From positions 1-64,000 of the forward strand of contig DAITBA010000005.1 of NCBI GenBank assembly GCA_036824005.1: DNA of 64,000 bases. The letters are read 5' to 3'. Positions 35,736 to 44,068 of this stretch are shown one piece after another. This stretch comes from DAITBA01 sp036824005. GTDB lineage: Bacteria; Pseudomonadota; Gammaproteobacteria; Burkholderiales; Rhodocyclaceae. A program made the translations under genes and the position numbers. Positions within the stretch are counted from its first letter, which is position 1, and each line of letters starts with the position of its first letter. The notes under the pieces are model-generated. The model made no database searches. It saw only the letters and a list, made by a program, of their open reading frames with translations, and had not been told where the DNA came from.

Positions 35736-36262
35736 GCCTTCTTCTGCGCCAGATAGAAGGTGGATGGCCCCGTGCCGGCATCGATGTTCAGGATGCTGCG
35801 CCCCTGCGATCGCGCCTGGGCGGCCAGGGCGTCCGCCTTGCCGAAGCTGAGCGCGTGGCCCACGCATTTCGACACGCAGGCAGGGATCTCGCCCCTGTCG
35901 AGGCGGTGTGCGCAGTAGGTGCACTTGTCCGCGACCCTCCGCTCCGCATCGAAATTCATGGCGCCGTACGGGCAGGCGAACGAACAGAAGCGGCAGCCGA
36001 TGCACTTGCTTTCGTCGATCAGGACGACGCCGTCATCGGCGCGCTTGAATATGGCGCCGGTCGGACACGCCTGCTTGCAGGCCGGCTTTTCGCAGTGCAT
36101 GCACGGCATCGACATGAAGGCCAGCCGGCTGCCCTCCCTGGGGTCAAAACGAACCACCCGGTTCCTGACCTTCGTCGCTCCGTTCTCCGTCTTGCAGGAG
36201 ATCTCACAGGACCTGCAACCGATGCAGCGCTCCAGATCCACCATGATGGCATATTGGCTCAT
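35732..36262 (-). CDS. Four-cluster ferredoxin subunit of a periplasmic molybdoenzyme
   Basis: A 176-residue iron-sulfur protein of the DmsB/PsrB/NrfC type. Four [4Fe-4S] groups are present: CIGCRSCEISC, CMHCEKPACKQACP, CIGCRFCSFACP and CTYCAH...CVSKC. It has no signal peptide, so it is probably exported together with the Tat-bearing catalytic subunit. It lies 13 bp after that gene and overlaps the TorD gene by four bases. No NrfD- or DmsC-type membrane subunit follows, so the route of electrons to the membrane is open; a soluble cytochrome such as those encoded nearby could fill this role. Confidence 0.92.
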   Translation of the reverse strand: MSQYAIMVDLERCIGCRSCEISCKTENGATKVRNRVVRFDPREGSRLAFMSMPCMHCEKPACKQACPTGAIFKRADDGVVLIDESKCIGCRFCSFACPYGAMNFDAERRVADKCTYCAHRLDRGEIPACVSKCVGHALSFGKADALAAQARSQGRSILNIDAGTGPSTFYLAQKKA

Positions 36263-36275
36263 CTTCGTTCCTTTC

Positions 36276-38669
36276 TCAGGCCTTGACCACTCTGCAGACC
36301 AGCCCCTTGTAGTTGACCTGGTCGGAGATCGGACAGCGCTTGTCCTTGTCGACGATGTAGTTGAGGGACTTCCATTGCGCGTACGGCTGGTGCGACGAAT
36401 AGGAGTTGGGCACGAACACCGTGTCCTTGCGGATGCCTTCGTACACCCAGGCCTTGGCCAGCACGTGGCCCTTGACGCCTTCCACGCGTACCGTGTCGCC
36501 GCTGACCACGCCGATCGTGGCCGCCTTTTCGGGATGGATCAGGCAGAACTGGTCGGGCGCATGATCGTTCAGCATCTTGATCCAGTGGCTGCCTTCGCCG
36601 AAATGCGAGGCGTTCGGCCGCCCCGATGTCAGGTACAGGTCGAAGCCGGACAGTTCGGGCCCGGCCGGCCGCTTGATCCTCACGCGCAAGGCGCGCATGT
36701 TGCCGACGGCGACGATGCCCTTCATCTGCGAGGCGACGCCTTCCGAACTGTCGTTATCGACATATTCGAGATAGGGCAGGCCGTCCTTCATGCCGATCTC
36801 GGGATCGACGAAAAACTCCGGCAGCGGACTCAGGCCCTGGGCCCGGTACGCCTTCTCGAGTTCCTCCGTCCAGATCTCGATCTTGCCCGAGGGCCGCGGG
36901 AACTGCCCCTTCTTGCCCGGCACGCCGTGCTGCTCGGTGTAGAGCGTCCCGACCTCGGGCGCGTCCGGCGCCGGCAGCGGCCCGCGCAGCGCGGCATCCT
37001 TCTTCGCCGCGAAGCGTTCCGGGGAGAAGCCGGTCTTCTTGGCCATCTCCCGCTGCAGCACGACCGGATCCTTGTAGGCATCCTTGAAGATGTCGCCCCA
37101 GCCCATCTTCTTGCCGAGTTCGATGAAGATCCAGCGCTCCGGCCAGGCCTGGTTCAACGGCTTGATCATCTGCGGCACGAAGATGTTGCGGCGCTCGTCG
37201 GACACCGGGCACACGCCTCCCGACTCCGCCCAGGGTGACACTGGCAGGATGTAGTCGAAGTACAGCGTCTCGATGCTCGGGAACATGCTGTAGAAAACCG
37301 ACACGTCGAGGTTGTCGAGCGCCGTCTCAACGCGCCCGATATCGCCCCACTGCATGAGCGGGCTGCAGGTGGCGATGAATGCCTTGAGCGGGTAGGGCTT
37401 GCCGGTGATCATCGGCTCCACCCAGGCGATCGGGGAGCGGCCGAGGCGCTGCCGCTTCGGCTTCACCTCCCGGTCCGCCGGCACGGAAATGCTGCCCATC
37501 GGCGTGGCGCCGGTGTTGCCGCAGCCATAGCCCATGGAAGGCTTGCCGAAGTGGCCGGTAATCGCCGCAAGGGTGAAGAAGGCGCGATGCGTGTGGTGCC
37601 CGTTGGTATGGTGGCTGAGGCCGGCGTTGGCCATGATGATGGCCTTCTCGGTGCGGGCGTACTCCTCGGCCAGCGACTCGATGGTCGCCGCCGGGATGCC
37701 GGTCACCTTCTCGGCCCAGGCCGGCGTGTACTGCTTCTCCGCCAGATGGGCCTTGAGCTGATCGAAGCCCAGCACCTTCTTCTCGATGAAATCCTTGTTG
37801 TGCAGGTCCTTCGCGATGATGTGCGACATCATTGCCAGCGCCAGCGCCATGTCGGTGGACGGCTTCACCGGCAGCCACAGGTCGGCCCGGCCGGCCGTCT
37901 CGGACATGCGCGGGTCGACCACGATCATCTTCGCCTTGCCTGCCGCGCGCCGGTCATTGACCTTGCCGAAGGCGACGGGCTTGCAGGCGGCCATGTTGCT
38001 GCCGATGAACATGTACCAGTCCGCCCCGCCGAAATCGTCGCGCGTGTAGGTCCAGGGCGGATTGTTGTGGCCGAGGATGGAGTTCGATGCACTGGTGCCG
38101 GCGAGGTTGCAGAACGGCCCGGTGCCCTCGCGGTGCGGCGTGCCGTAGAGCTTCTCGAACGTGCCGGTCAGGCCCGCCCGCGCCTGGGATTCGCTGCGGC
38201 CGGCGACCCACCAGGCGAGCGCTTCCGGTCCATGCTTGTCGCGCACCGCCTTCAGCTTGTCGGCGATTTCGGTCAGCGCCTGGTCCCAGCTTATCTCCTG
38301 GTAGGACTCGGGTTTGCCGCGCGGCCCCACGCGCTTCAGCGGCGCCTTGAGCCGGTACTTGTTGTAGAGCATGCCCACACTGGCCTGCCCCTTCGGACAG
38401 AGCCGGCCTTCCGTCACCGGATCCTCGGGATTGCCAAAGACATTCACGATGCGGCCATCGCGCACATGCACCTTCATGCTGCAGGTGCTCTGGCACCACT
38501 GGCAGCCGGCCGTGTACACCTGTTCGGGCAGGGGCGCGGCGCCGGCGTCGCCGAAGCGGCCGGCAGCCGGGGCTGCCTGGGCGGCGCCGGAGAGCGGCAG
38601 CCCGGCAAGGGCCGCCGAGGCGCCGGTCACCTTAAGAAAGGTCCTTCGCGTCAGTTCCAGGTCACTCAT
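36276..38669 (-). CDS. Tat-exported molybdopterin oxidoreductase, PsrA/PhsA/ArrA-like
   Basis: A 797-residue DMSO-reductase-family catalytic subunit. The start at 38669 has an AGGAG ribosome site and gives a Tat signal with R8-R9 (TRRTFLK) and cleavage near residue 33. [4Fe-4S] ligands are C56, C59, C63 and C91. A cysteine in GTGPFCNLAGTSASN is the likely Mo ligand, as in polysulfide, thiosulfate and arsenate reductases. It acts in the periplasm. The substrate is not settled: length and motifs fit PsrA/PhsA-type enzymes, but no anchor subunit is encoded. A broken Crp/Fnr gene lies just upstream on the same strand. Confidence 0.88.
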   Translation of the reverse strand: MSDLELTRRTFLKVTGASAALAGLPLSGAAQAAPAAGRFGDAGAAPLPEQVYTAGCQWCQSTCSMKVHVRDGRIVNVFGNPEDPVTEGRLCPKGQASVGMLYNKYRLKAPLKRVGPRGKPESYQEISWDQALTEIADKLKAVRDKHGPEALAWWVAGRSESQARAGLTGTFEKLYGTPHREGTGPFCNLAGTSASNSILGHNNPPWTYTRDDFGGADWYMFIGSNMAACKPVAFGKVNDRRAAGKAKMIVVDPRMSETAGRADLWLPVKPSTDMALALAMMSHIIAKDLHNKDFIEKKVLGFDQLKAHLAEKQYTPAWAEKVTGIPAATIESLAEEYARTEKAIIMANAGLSHHTNGHHTHRAFFTLAAITGHFGKPSMGYGCGNTGATPMGSISVPADREVKPKRQRLGRSPIAWVEPMITGKPYPLKAFIATCSPLMQWGDIGRVETALDNLDVSVFYSMFPSIETLYFDYILPVSPWAESGGVCPVSDERRNIFVPQMIKPLNQAWPERWIFIELGKKMGWGDIFKDAYKDPVVLQREMAKKTGFSPERFAAKKDAALRGPLPAPDAPEVGTLYTEQHGVPGKKGQFPRPSGKIEIWTEELEKAYRAQGLSPLPEFFVDPEIGMKDGLPYLEYVDNDSSEGVASQMKGIVAVGNMRALRVRIKRPAGPELSGFDLYLTSGRPNASHFGEGSHWIKMLNDHAPDQFCLIHPEKAATIGVVSGDTVRVEGVKGHVLAKAWVYEGIRKDTVFVPNSYSSHQPYAQWKSLNYIVDKDKRCPISDQVNYKGLVCRVVKA

Positions 38670-38734
38670 GATTTTCTCCTTGATAATCCTTTGCCCTCGG
38701 ATCCATGCACGATGTCTCGCCAAAATGCATTTCT

Positions 38735-39407
38735 TCATACATGACCGATCAGCCGAAACGCACTGCCCTTCCTGGCGATAATTCGTTCTGCGACGAGTTC
38801 GGTCAGCGCGCACGAGAGGGTTTCCGCAGCAATGCCGAGATGTACGGCCCAGTCGTGCAGGGAACCGTCGAGATGCACAGATCCTTCGATAGTCTCACCC
38901 TCGGTGACGAGGTAACGCACGATGCGATCCCGCGCTTTCGGCAGCGCCAGCCTTTCCACTCAGCGCCGCAGCCGGCGCGCCGTCTCGGCGGACTCCAATT
39001 CCCAGGCTGCGGCGAAATTCGGATCGCGCCGCAGTTCGACGTCGAACTGGCGCGCCGAAACGGGCCAGCAGCAAAGAGGGCGACTCGGCCAGGGCACTGC
39101 TCTCATGGCGTCCATCATAGGGCTTGAGCAGCCAGTCACCCGTCAGCGCATGCTGCAGGGTGGCCGCCGTGCCGTCGGGACCGACCCCGTCCAAACGCAC
39201 GGCACCGCGCACGATGCGATAGCAGGCCGAGGCGGCGGTGCCCTGGGGAAACAGACGGCCGCCTTCGGCAAGCTCGATCAGTCTCGATGCCTCGCGCAGG
39301 CAAACGGTAAAGCAGGCCGGCACACCGATTCGCGGCCGCTCCCCGGCCCCGATCGCTTGATGCGGTGCCACCGGGCTATCCCCGCGCATGGCCGTCGAAC
39401 CGTGCAT
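38735..39407 (-). pseudogene. Crp/Fnr-family regulator, broken by frameshift and stop
   Basis: The first part (from 39407) encodes a cyclic-nucleotide-binding-type domain (GGRLFPQGTAASACYRIVRG) up to LAESPSLLLARF. Near 39045 the coding frame shifts: the next frame continues as QFDVELRRDPNFAAAWELES, then meets TGA at 38960-38962, and resumes at once as VERLALPKARDRIVRYL through the C-terminal helix-turn-helix (WAVHLGIAAETLSCALTELV) to 38735. Thus one frameshift and one stop (consistent with CGA to TGA) lie within about 90 bp. It sits between two molybdoenzyme modules and would be expected to control one of them. A sequencing fault cannot be excluded, but two faults so close are less likely. 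Confidence 0.75.
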
Positions 39408-39414
39408 TTCGCAC

Positions 39415-40116
39415 CTACTCGGGCAGTTCCTTGGCGTTCTTCTGGAACTCGGCGCGCACCGCCGGCACCGGATCGCCGTCGAAGACCCCTTTCAACTTGT
39501 AGTGCTCGTGCAGCGCCTTGGTGCGCACCGCCTTGTCGTACTCGAACTTGTACTTGGCGTCGACCTCGGGCGTGAAAGGCGTGAAGGGCGGCTTGGCACC
39601 CTTGTGCGGGGATCCCTTGTAGCTGAGATGGCAGGTGGCGCAGGCCTTTTCGTAGTCGAAACTCTGTCCCGCCGCGACCAGCGCTTTGCGCGGTGTCGCC
39701 TGTCCCTCCTTCTTGTGTTTCTTCTCCGCCTTGCCGTGCTCGTCTCGGTAGCCGCCGCCCGGGCCGTGGCAGGACTCGCAGCCGACCGAACCAAGCTGCT
39801 TCTGTCCGCCGACATCGCCGCCAACGGCGAAACCGCCGGCCTGGCCGAAGCCCGTGCTGTGGCAGCCAACGCAGTCCTTGTCGTTCGTGTAATCCTTGGC
39901 TGGATCGAGCTTGGCCTTCTTCTTTTCTTCGGCCTTGGCATTGGCTTTCAGCGATTCGAAGGCCTTGGCGTGCGCCGTTTCCGCCCAGGATTCGCCCTGC
40001 ACGTCATGACACTTGGTGCAGGTCCTTACGCCGACGTAGCCGCCGGCGGCGTAGCTCGCCGGCGCGGCGATCAGCATGGCCGCAGCTGCGGCGGCATTCA
40101 ATAACAGACGATTCAT
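39415..40116 (-). CDS. Tetraheme cytochrome c (c554-like)
   Basis: A 233-residue secreted cytochrome. After a signal peptide (about 1-23, ending SYAA) it has four CxxCH haem sites: CTKCH, CVGCH, CESCH and CATCH. The spacing and GGYVGVRTCTKCH and CESCHGPGGGYRDEHG segments fit the cytochrome c554 family. A Lys-rich linker follows the first haem. I chose the ATG at 40116, preceded by an AGGAG site; the longer open frame lies inside the FecR-PKD gene. It is the last gene of the long minus-strand molybdoenzyme locus and probably carries electrons in the periplasm to or from the enzyme. Its direct partner is not known. Confidence 0.92.
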   Translation of the reverse strand: MNRLLLNAAAAAAMLIAAPASYAAGGYVGVRTCTKCHDVQGESWAETAHAKAFESLKANAKAEEKKKAKLDPAKDYTNDKDCVGCHSTGFGQAGGFAVGGDVGGQKQLGSVGCESCHGPGGGYRDEHGKAEKKHKKEGQATPRKALVAAGQSFDYEKACATCHLSYKGSPHKGAKPPFTPFTPEVDAKYKFEYDKAVRTKALHEHYKLKGVFDGDPVPAVRAEFQKNAKELPE

Positions 40117-40145
40117 GTTTGGCTTCTCCTTGTTAGGAACATCGG

Positions 40146-41078
40146 TCAGCAGCCGCAATCCGCCTCGACCGAAATGCCGGTCTGCGATGTGGCCTTCTGG
40201 CCGTTCTCGTCCTCCACCCGCAGGATGACGACATAGAGGCCCTGGGTGAAGGTGTGCTCGACATCGCTCCCTTCGGCCGTCGAGCCGTCGCCGAACTCCC
40301 AGCCGTAGGACTTGATCTTGCCGCTGCCGCCGGCCGTCAGCGCCTTGAAGTTCACCTTGTAGGGCGCACTGCCGCGGCGATTGGCGACGCCGCCGATCTT
40401 GGCGATCAGCTTGCCGCCGGGCGCTGCCAGTTCCGCTTCGCGCAGGCTGCCGCCCATGTCTTTCGAAACCTTGGCCAGCGACTGCTTGAGTTTGTCGTCC
40501 ATTTCCTTCAGGTCGTCGGCGGTCAGCTTGGCCCCCTCGGTGAGCGTGCCCTGGCGCCCGGTGTCGATGCGCACGCGTGCCGTTCCGTAGTCGGTGACCA
40601 GCCGCCCGTGCAGTGACCAAGCGGTAAAGCCTTTCTTTTCGGGATCGAAAACGGCGGCGAACTCCGCACCCTGCGTGCGCAGTTCGAACGCGCCCATCTG
40701 CAGCTTGAACTCGGTGAACATGTGGTCGGGCACCTGCGCCTTGACGAACAGGCGGCCCCGGTTCAGGCCGAGGACCGTCTTCTCCATGCGCTTTTCCAGG
40801 TCGTAGCCGACGCCCGCCAGGGCTACCTCTGTGTTCGGGTACAGCTTCGCCATGCTGCCGTTCGACCACATCAGGAGCGCCGCCGACTTGTCGCGTGCGG
40901 CCAGGCTGTCGCCGCGCTCGAGCACATCGCCTTCCTTGACGGCCTTCCACGCCTGCGTGCCGCTCTTGCGGATCTCGACTGTGCCGTCGGCCTGGGTGAC
41001 GCGGATGCTGGACTCCTCCTGCGCCCAGGCGGCGAGGCTGCATAGCGCAAGCAGGATGGCGGCGAAGGCGCTTTTCAT
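40146..41078 (-). CDS. Secreted FecR-domain and PKD-domain protein
   Basis: A 310-residue protein with signal peptide (about 1-20, ending LAAWA). Residues about 25-170 form a FecR-type domain (VTQADGTVEIRKSG ... GDVLERGDSLAARDKSAALLMWSNGS). The C-terminal part, about 210-305, is a PKD-like domain (GWEFGDGSTAEGSDVEHTFTQGLYVV). It ends with DCGC. FecR domains in such proteins are thought to bind ligands or other proteins in the envelope; PKD domains mediate protein contacts. Its role in a molybdoenzyme operon is unclear; it may be a scaffold between the barrel and the cytochromes. I chose the ATG at 41078, with GGAG just upstream. Confidence 0.85.
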   Translation of the reverse strand: MKSAFAAILLALCSLAAWAQEESSIRVTQADGTVEIRKSGTQAWKAVKEGDVLERGDSLAARDKSAALLMWSNGSMAKLYPNTEVALAGVGYDLEKRMEKTVLGLNRGRLFVKAQVPDHMFTEFKLQMGAFELRTQGAEFAAVFDPEKKGFTAWSLHGRLVTDYGTARVRIDTGRQGTLTEGAKLTADDLKEMDDKLKQSLAKVSKDMGGSLREAELAAPGGKLIAKIGGVANRRGSAPYKVNFKALTAGGSGKIKSYGWEFGDGSTAEGSDVEHTFTQGLYVVILRVEDENGQKATSQTGISVEADCGC

Positions 41079-41099
41079 TTCATTCTCCATTGGACAGGG

Positions 41100-42839
41100 T
41101 TAGAACTTGACCTCGGCGCCGAGCACGACCTCCCAGGCGCTCTTCGCGCTGCGGCCGTCAGGCCGCTCGTAGACCTCGCCGGGACGGAAATAGCCGAGCG
41201 AGACGAAACCCTCGACGAACTTGTAGAGCGGATAGCTGACGTCGAGATCGAATTCCCAGCCGACGTCGCGCGTGCGCGCGCTGGAGGTGGCCGCGCCGCG
41301 GCTCCAGTCGAACACCGGGCCCCGCCCCACGAATACCGGCTTGGTGGTCCACATCCGCGCTACGGCCGGCACAAGCTTCAGGCCCTTGACCGGTTCGAAG
41401 GACAGGTCGGCGCGCAGGTAGGTGATGTTGGAGAGGTTGCTGTCCCAGAAATAGTAGCCGGCGCGGATGTCCTCGCTGTAGATGTTGCCGAACTTGTTGC
41501 GCTCCCGGCACATGAACAGACCGTTGAAGTTGCGCATCGTGCCGCTCGCCGTACTGTCCGTGCCGTTGCCGGAGCCGCGGCCGAAGCGCAGGCCGAGCGT
41601 CGTGTTACCGAGCGCCGCGACCTTGCCGAGATCCCGCTGCGCCTTCACCTGCAATGCGTTGGCGCGCAACTTGCGCGTCGTCGTGTAGTCGCCGGTCAGC
41701 AGGACCGCCTCGGCATCGAGCTTCCACTTGCCCACCTCGGCGCTGGCGTTGAGGCCCGTCCACATCGGGCGGAAGCCACCATCGCGCGGCAAGGTGGCGG
41801 CATTGAAATCCTTGTCCAGGTTCAGGTCGGCGTCACCGAAATTCCCGTGGTCGGATACCTTCAGCAGGTAGGGCTTGAAGCGCAGGCCTTGCGCAGGCCG
41901 AATGTCGAGGTCGAGGTACCAGGCGCCGAGCTTGTTGGAGGCGCCGAAAACCGCCTGGCGGTCGCCCGCCGGAGGTCCGCCCGAAGCGATGAAGTCGGCG
42001 TAGCTGTTCCAGCCGCCCGCCACTGCCATGTAGCCGGCGGACAGCGTGGTGTTGCCCCATGACAGCTGACCGAAGGGGTACTGGATGCGGATGCCGTCCA
42101 TTGGCCCCTCGAGCGTGATGTTCTGGCCGACGTCCCAGTTCTGCCGACCGGCGCGCAATACGAACGCGCCGTTGTATTCAACGAAGAGCTCGCGAACGAG
42201 CTGCGAGTTGACCGTGAAAAACTGACCCCAGCGCTCCAGCGTGCCTTCGCTGTCCTCCTTCCAGTCGAAGACGAAATTGCCCTTGTCGAGCACCAGCCGG
42301 GCCAGCAGTGCCTCATAGGAAGCGTCGATCTGGAAAGAAAATCGCTGGTCGAAGAAGGTGGCGTTGTCGTACCTCCAATTCTGCAGCGGGTTGCCCAGGT
42401 CGAAATTGTTGCGCGAGTTGAGCTGCGCCTTGTACTTGCCCGAGAACTCGAAGTGTGGACGGCTTTTGCGCTCTTCCTCGGCCTTGGCGGATTCGGCCGT
42501 CGTCTTGCGTATCTGCGTTTCCAGCACCAGCAGACGGCGGCGGGCGTCCTCGTCGCGCCCTTTCGCCTTGCGTTCGACTTCCGGCTCGTCCCATTCCCCG
42601 CCACCGCCACCACTCTTCGCGACTGCAGCGGCGGGTGCGGGCTTCGCTTCCCGCTTGGCCAGTTCGGACTTGAGTTGCTCGGTCTCGCTCCTGTATTGCG
42701 CGACCTGGTTCTCCAGCTCCTGCAGGCGGCGCAGGATCTCGCGTTCCGCGTTCTGCGTCTTCTTCGCCGGGGGCTGTGACAAGGCCGGCGCCACGCCGAA
42801 GACCAGGGCAAGCGCAGAACAGGCCGCAAGGCGCTTCAT
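41100..42839 (-). CDS. Outer-membrane porin with N-terminal coiled coil
   Basis: A 579-residue secreted protein. A signal peptide (1-21, ending ALS) is followed by two coiled-coil stretches (about 28-66 and 90-125) around a Pro/Ala/Gly-rich linker, and then a large beta-barrel from about residue 130 ending in VVLGAEVKF. The aromatic C-terminal residue is typical of outer-membrane barrels. The coiled coil could make a trimer or reach the periplasm or peptidoglycan, as in some porins. It lies between a triheme cytochrome and the FecR-PKD gene. It may admit or release the oxyanion substrate; whether it forms a porin-cytochrome conduit is open. It lacks haem sites itself. Confidence 0.85.
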   Translation of the reverse strand: MKRLAACSALALVFGVAPALSQPPAKKTQNAEREILRRLQELENQVAQYRSETEQLKSELAKREAKPAPAAAVAKSGGGGGEWDEPEVERKAKGRDEDARRRLLVLETQIRKTTAESAKAEEERKSRPHFEFSGKYKAQLNSRNNFDLGNPLQNWRYDNATFFDQRFSFQIDASYEALLARLVLDKGNFVFDWKEDSEGTLERWGQFFTVNSQLVRELFVEYNGAFVLRAGRQNWDVGQNITLEGPMDGIRIQYPFGQLSWGNTTLSAGYMAVAGGWNSYADFIASGGPPAGDRQAVFGASNKLGAWYLDLDIRPAQGLRFKPYLLKVSDHGNFGDADLNLDKDFNAATLPRDGGFRPMWTGLNASAEVGKWKLDAEAVLLTGDYTTTRKLRANALQVKAQRDLGKVAALGNTTLGLRFGRGSGNGTDSTASGTMRNFNGLFMCRERNKFGNIYSEDIRAGYYFWDSNLSNITYLRADLSFEPVKGLKLVPAVARMWTTKPVFVGRGPVFDWSRGAATSSARTRDVGWEFDLDVSYPLYKFVEGFVSLGYFRPGEVYERPDGRSAKSAWEVVLGAEVKF

Positions 42840-42848
42840 TTCAGCAAC

Positions 42849-43412
42849 TCACTTGCGCGCCTCCGGCGCGCCGTAGAAGGTCTTGATCTTGCTGTCCTGG
42901 CCGTGGCATTCGAGGCAGACCAGGCGCTTGAGCGTCGGCTTGAAGGTGTAAGGGTCGGCCAGGCGCAGCGTCTCGATCTGCAGGTACTGCGCGCCCTGGC
43001 CCGGCCGCACGACGGTTTTCTTCCAGTAGCTCTCCGGCGCCAGCATGACGTTCGGGTGATAGACGTCGCCCTTGACGAACCAGCCTTCCTTCTTCTTCGC
43101 CTTGGTCTCGGAGGGCTGCACCATCTCGTGGCAAGTCAGGCAGTCGCGGTTTTCGCCCTTGTAGGCGGTCTTTTTCGACTCGAGATGCAGGCGGTGCAGA
43201 TTGGGCACGTTCTTGCGCGCCGTCGTCACATCCATGATCTCCTTGTGGCAGTCTAGGCACAACTCGTTCTTGGCCTTGAAGTCCGGCACCTTGCCCGTGG
43301 CCTGCTTGGGCACGGCCTTGGGCGGCCAGTCGATCGGCTCCTGGCTGGCCAGGGTCAGGTTCGCCGTTGCGGCCAGGGCCAGGGTTGCTGCGGCTACGAT
43401 TGCGTTTCGCAT
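42849..43412 (-). CDS. Triheme periplasmic cytochrome c
   Basis: A 187-residue secreted cytochrome. Signal peptide about 1-22 (ending LTLAS). It has three CxxCH motifs: CLDCH, CLTCH and CLECH, with basic residues throughout. I chose the ATG at 43412, preceded by GGAGG; it overlaps the end of the TorD gene by 19 bases. The longer open frame runs inside that gene. Together with the tetraheme protein downstream it gives the locus seven haems of periplasmic electron carriage, which may replace the missing membrane anchor of the molybdoenzyme. I do not recognise the exact family. Confidence 0.9.
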   Translation of the reverse strand: MRNAIVAAATLALAATANLTLASQEPIDWPPKAVPKQATGKVPDFKAKNELCLDCHKEIMDVTTARKNVPNLHRLHLESKKTAYKGENRDCLTCHEMVQPSETKAKKKEGWFVKGDVYHPNVMLAPESYWKKTVVRPGQGAQYLQIETLRLADPYTFKPTLKRLVCLECHGQDSKIKTFYGAPEARK

Positions 43413-44068
43413 GTCAGCCTCCGTTCGGAGAGAGTGTTCGATTCGGGCACGTGGCGGCGCTCGGATTCGAGGAACTCGAGCGTCAGGCAGGCGAGCGCCC
43501 GGTACAGGTCGAGCCCGGTTTCCTCGAGCACCTTCTCGCAGAGCGTGCGCTGCCAGGGCAACAGGTGGTTGTGGAGAAACTCGCTCTGGAACGCCAGACA
43601 CTTGTTCAGGCCTTCCTCGTTGTCGGACTGCCAGAACTGGGCTTCCAGATCGCAGAGGAATCGCATGAACGCCAGCTCGACGCCGATGTGGTCCGCCAGT
43701 TCCAGGCATTCCTTCGTGAATTGCGCCGCCGCGCTGTCATAGAAACGCTGCACGGCAACGGTGACATGGCCGCCGATGCGGCGGTTCTCGTCGAGGTAAT
43801 TCGATTCGTGCGGCACGACGCCCGAGGGCAGGACGAACAGCCGTGTATGCTCGGCGACGATGTCGGTTTCCGGCACATCGGCGGCAAAGGCATCCGTCAG
43901 GGCGTTGGCGGCAGCAGCTAGCGCGCTGTTACCTTCCTGCCTGAGGCCGCCGGCGCGGATCAGCGCCGTCAGTTCGGTCGAGGGGGGCGCCGAGTACAGC
44001 GCCGCCAGGATGGCGTAGGTCTGGGCGCGTCCGGCGGCAATGTCGCGCATTTCACTCTGATCGGTCAC
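43394..44068 (-). CDS. TorD-family chaperone of the large molybdoenzyme locus
   Basis: A 224-residue helical cytoplasmic protein of the TorD/NarJ family, with the motif EHTRLFVLPSGVVPHESNYLDE and a C-terminal HNHLLPWQRTLCEKVLEETGLDLYRAL. It should bind the Tat signal of the 974-residue molybdoenzyme. I chose the GTG at 44068 because a GGAGGA site lies 7 bases upstream; ATG at 44050 is the alternative, and a longer frame starts at 44107. It overlaps the polyferredoxin gene before it and the cytochrome gene after it, so it is an integral part of the operon. Confidence 0.85.
   Translation of the reverse strand: MTDQSEMRDIAAGRAQTYAILAALYSAPPSTELTALIRAGGLRQEGNSALAAAANALTDAFAADVPETDIVAEHTRLFVLPSGVVPHESNYLDENRRIGGHVTVAVQRFYDSAAAQFTKECLELADHIGVELAFMRFLCDLEAQFWQSDNEEGLNKCLAFQSEFLHNHLLPWQRTLCEKVLEETGLDLYRALACLTLEFLESERRHVPESNTLSERRLTCETQS

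Noticed and set aside
36276..38669. Firm call as arsenate reductase ArrA
   Set aside because: The motifs are shared by PsrA, PhsA and ArrA branches and no ars gene is nearby; a family tree is needed to decide.
38960..38962. TGA as selenocysteine codon in the Crp/Fnr gene
   Set aside because: The position is an ordinary helix residue (expected Arg), there is no redox motif, and the gene has a frameshift as well.
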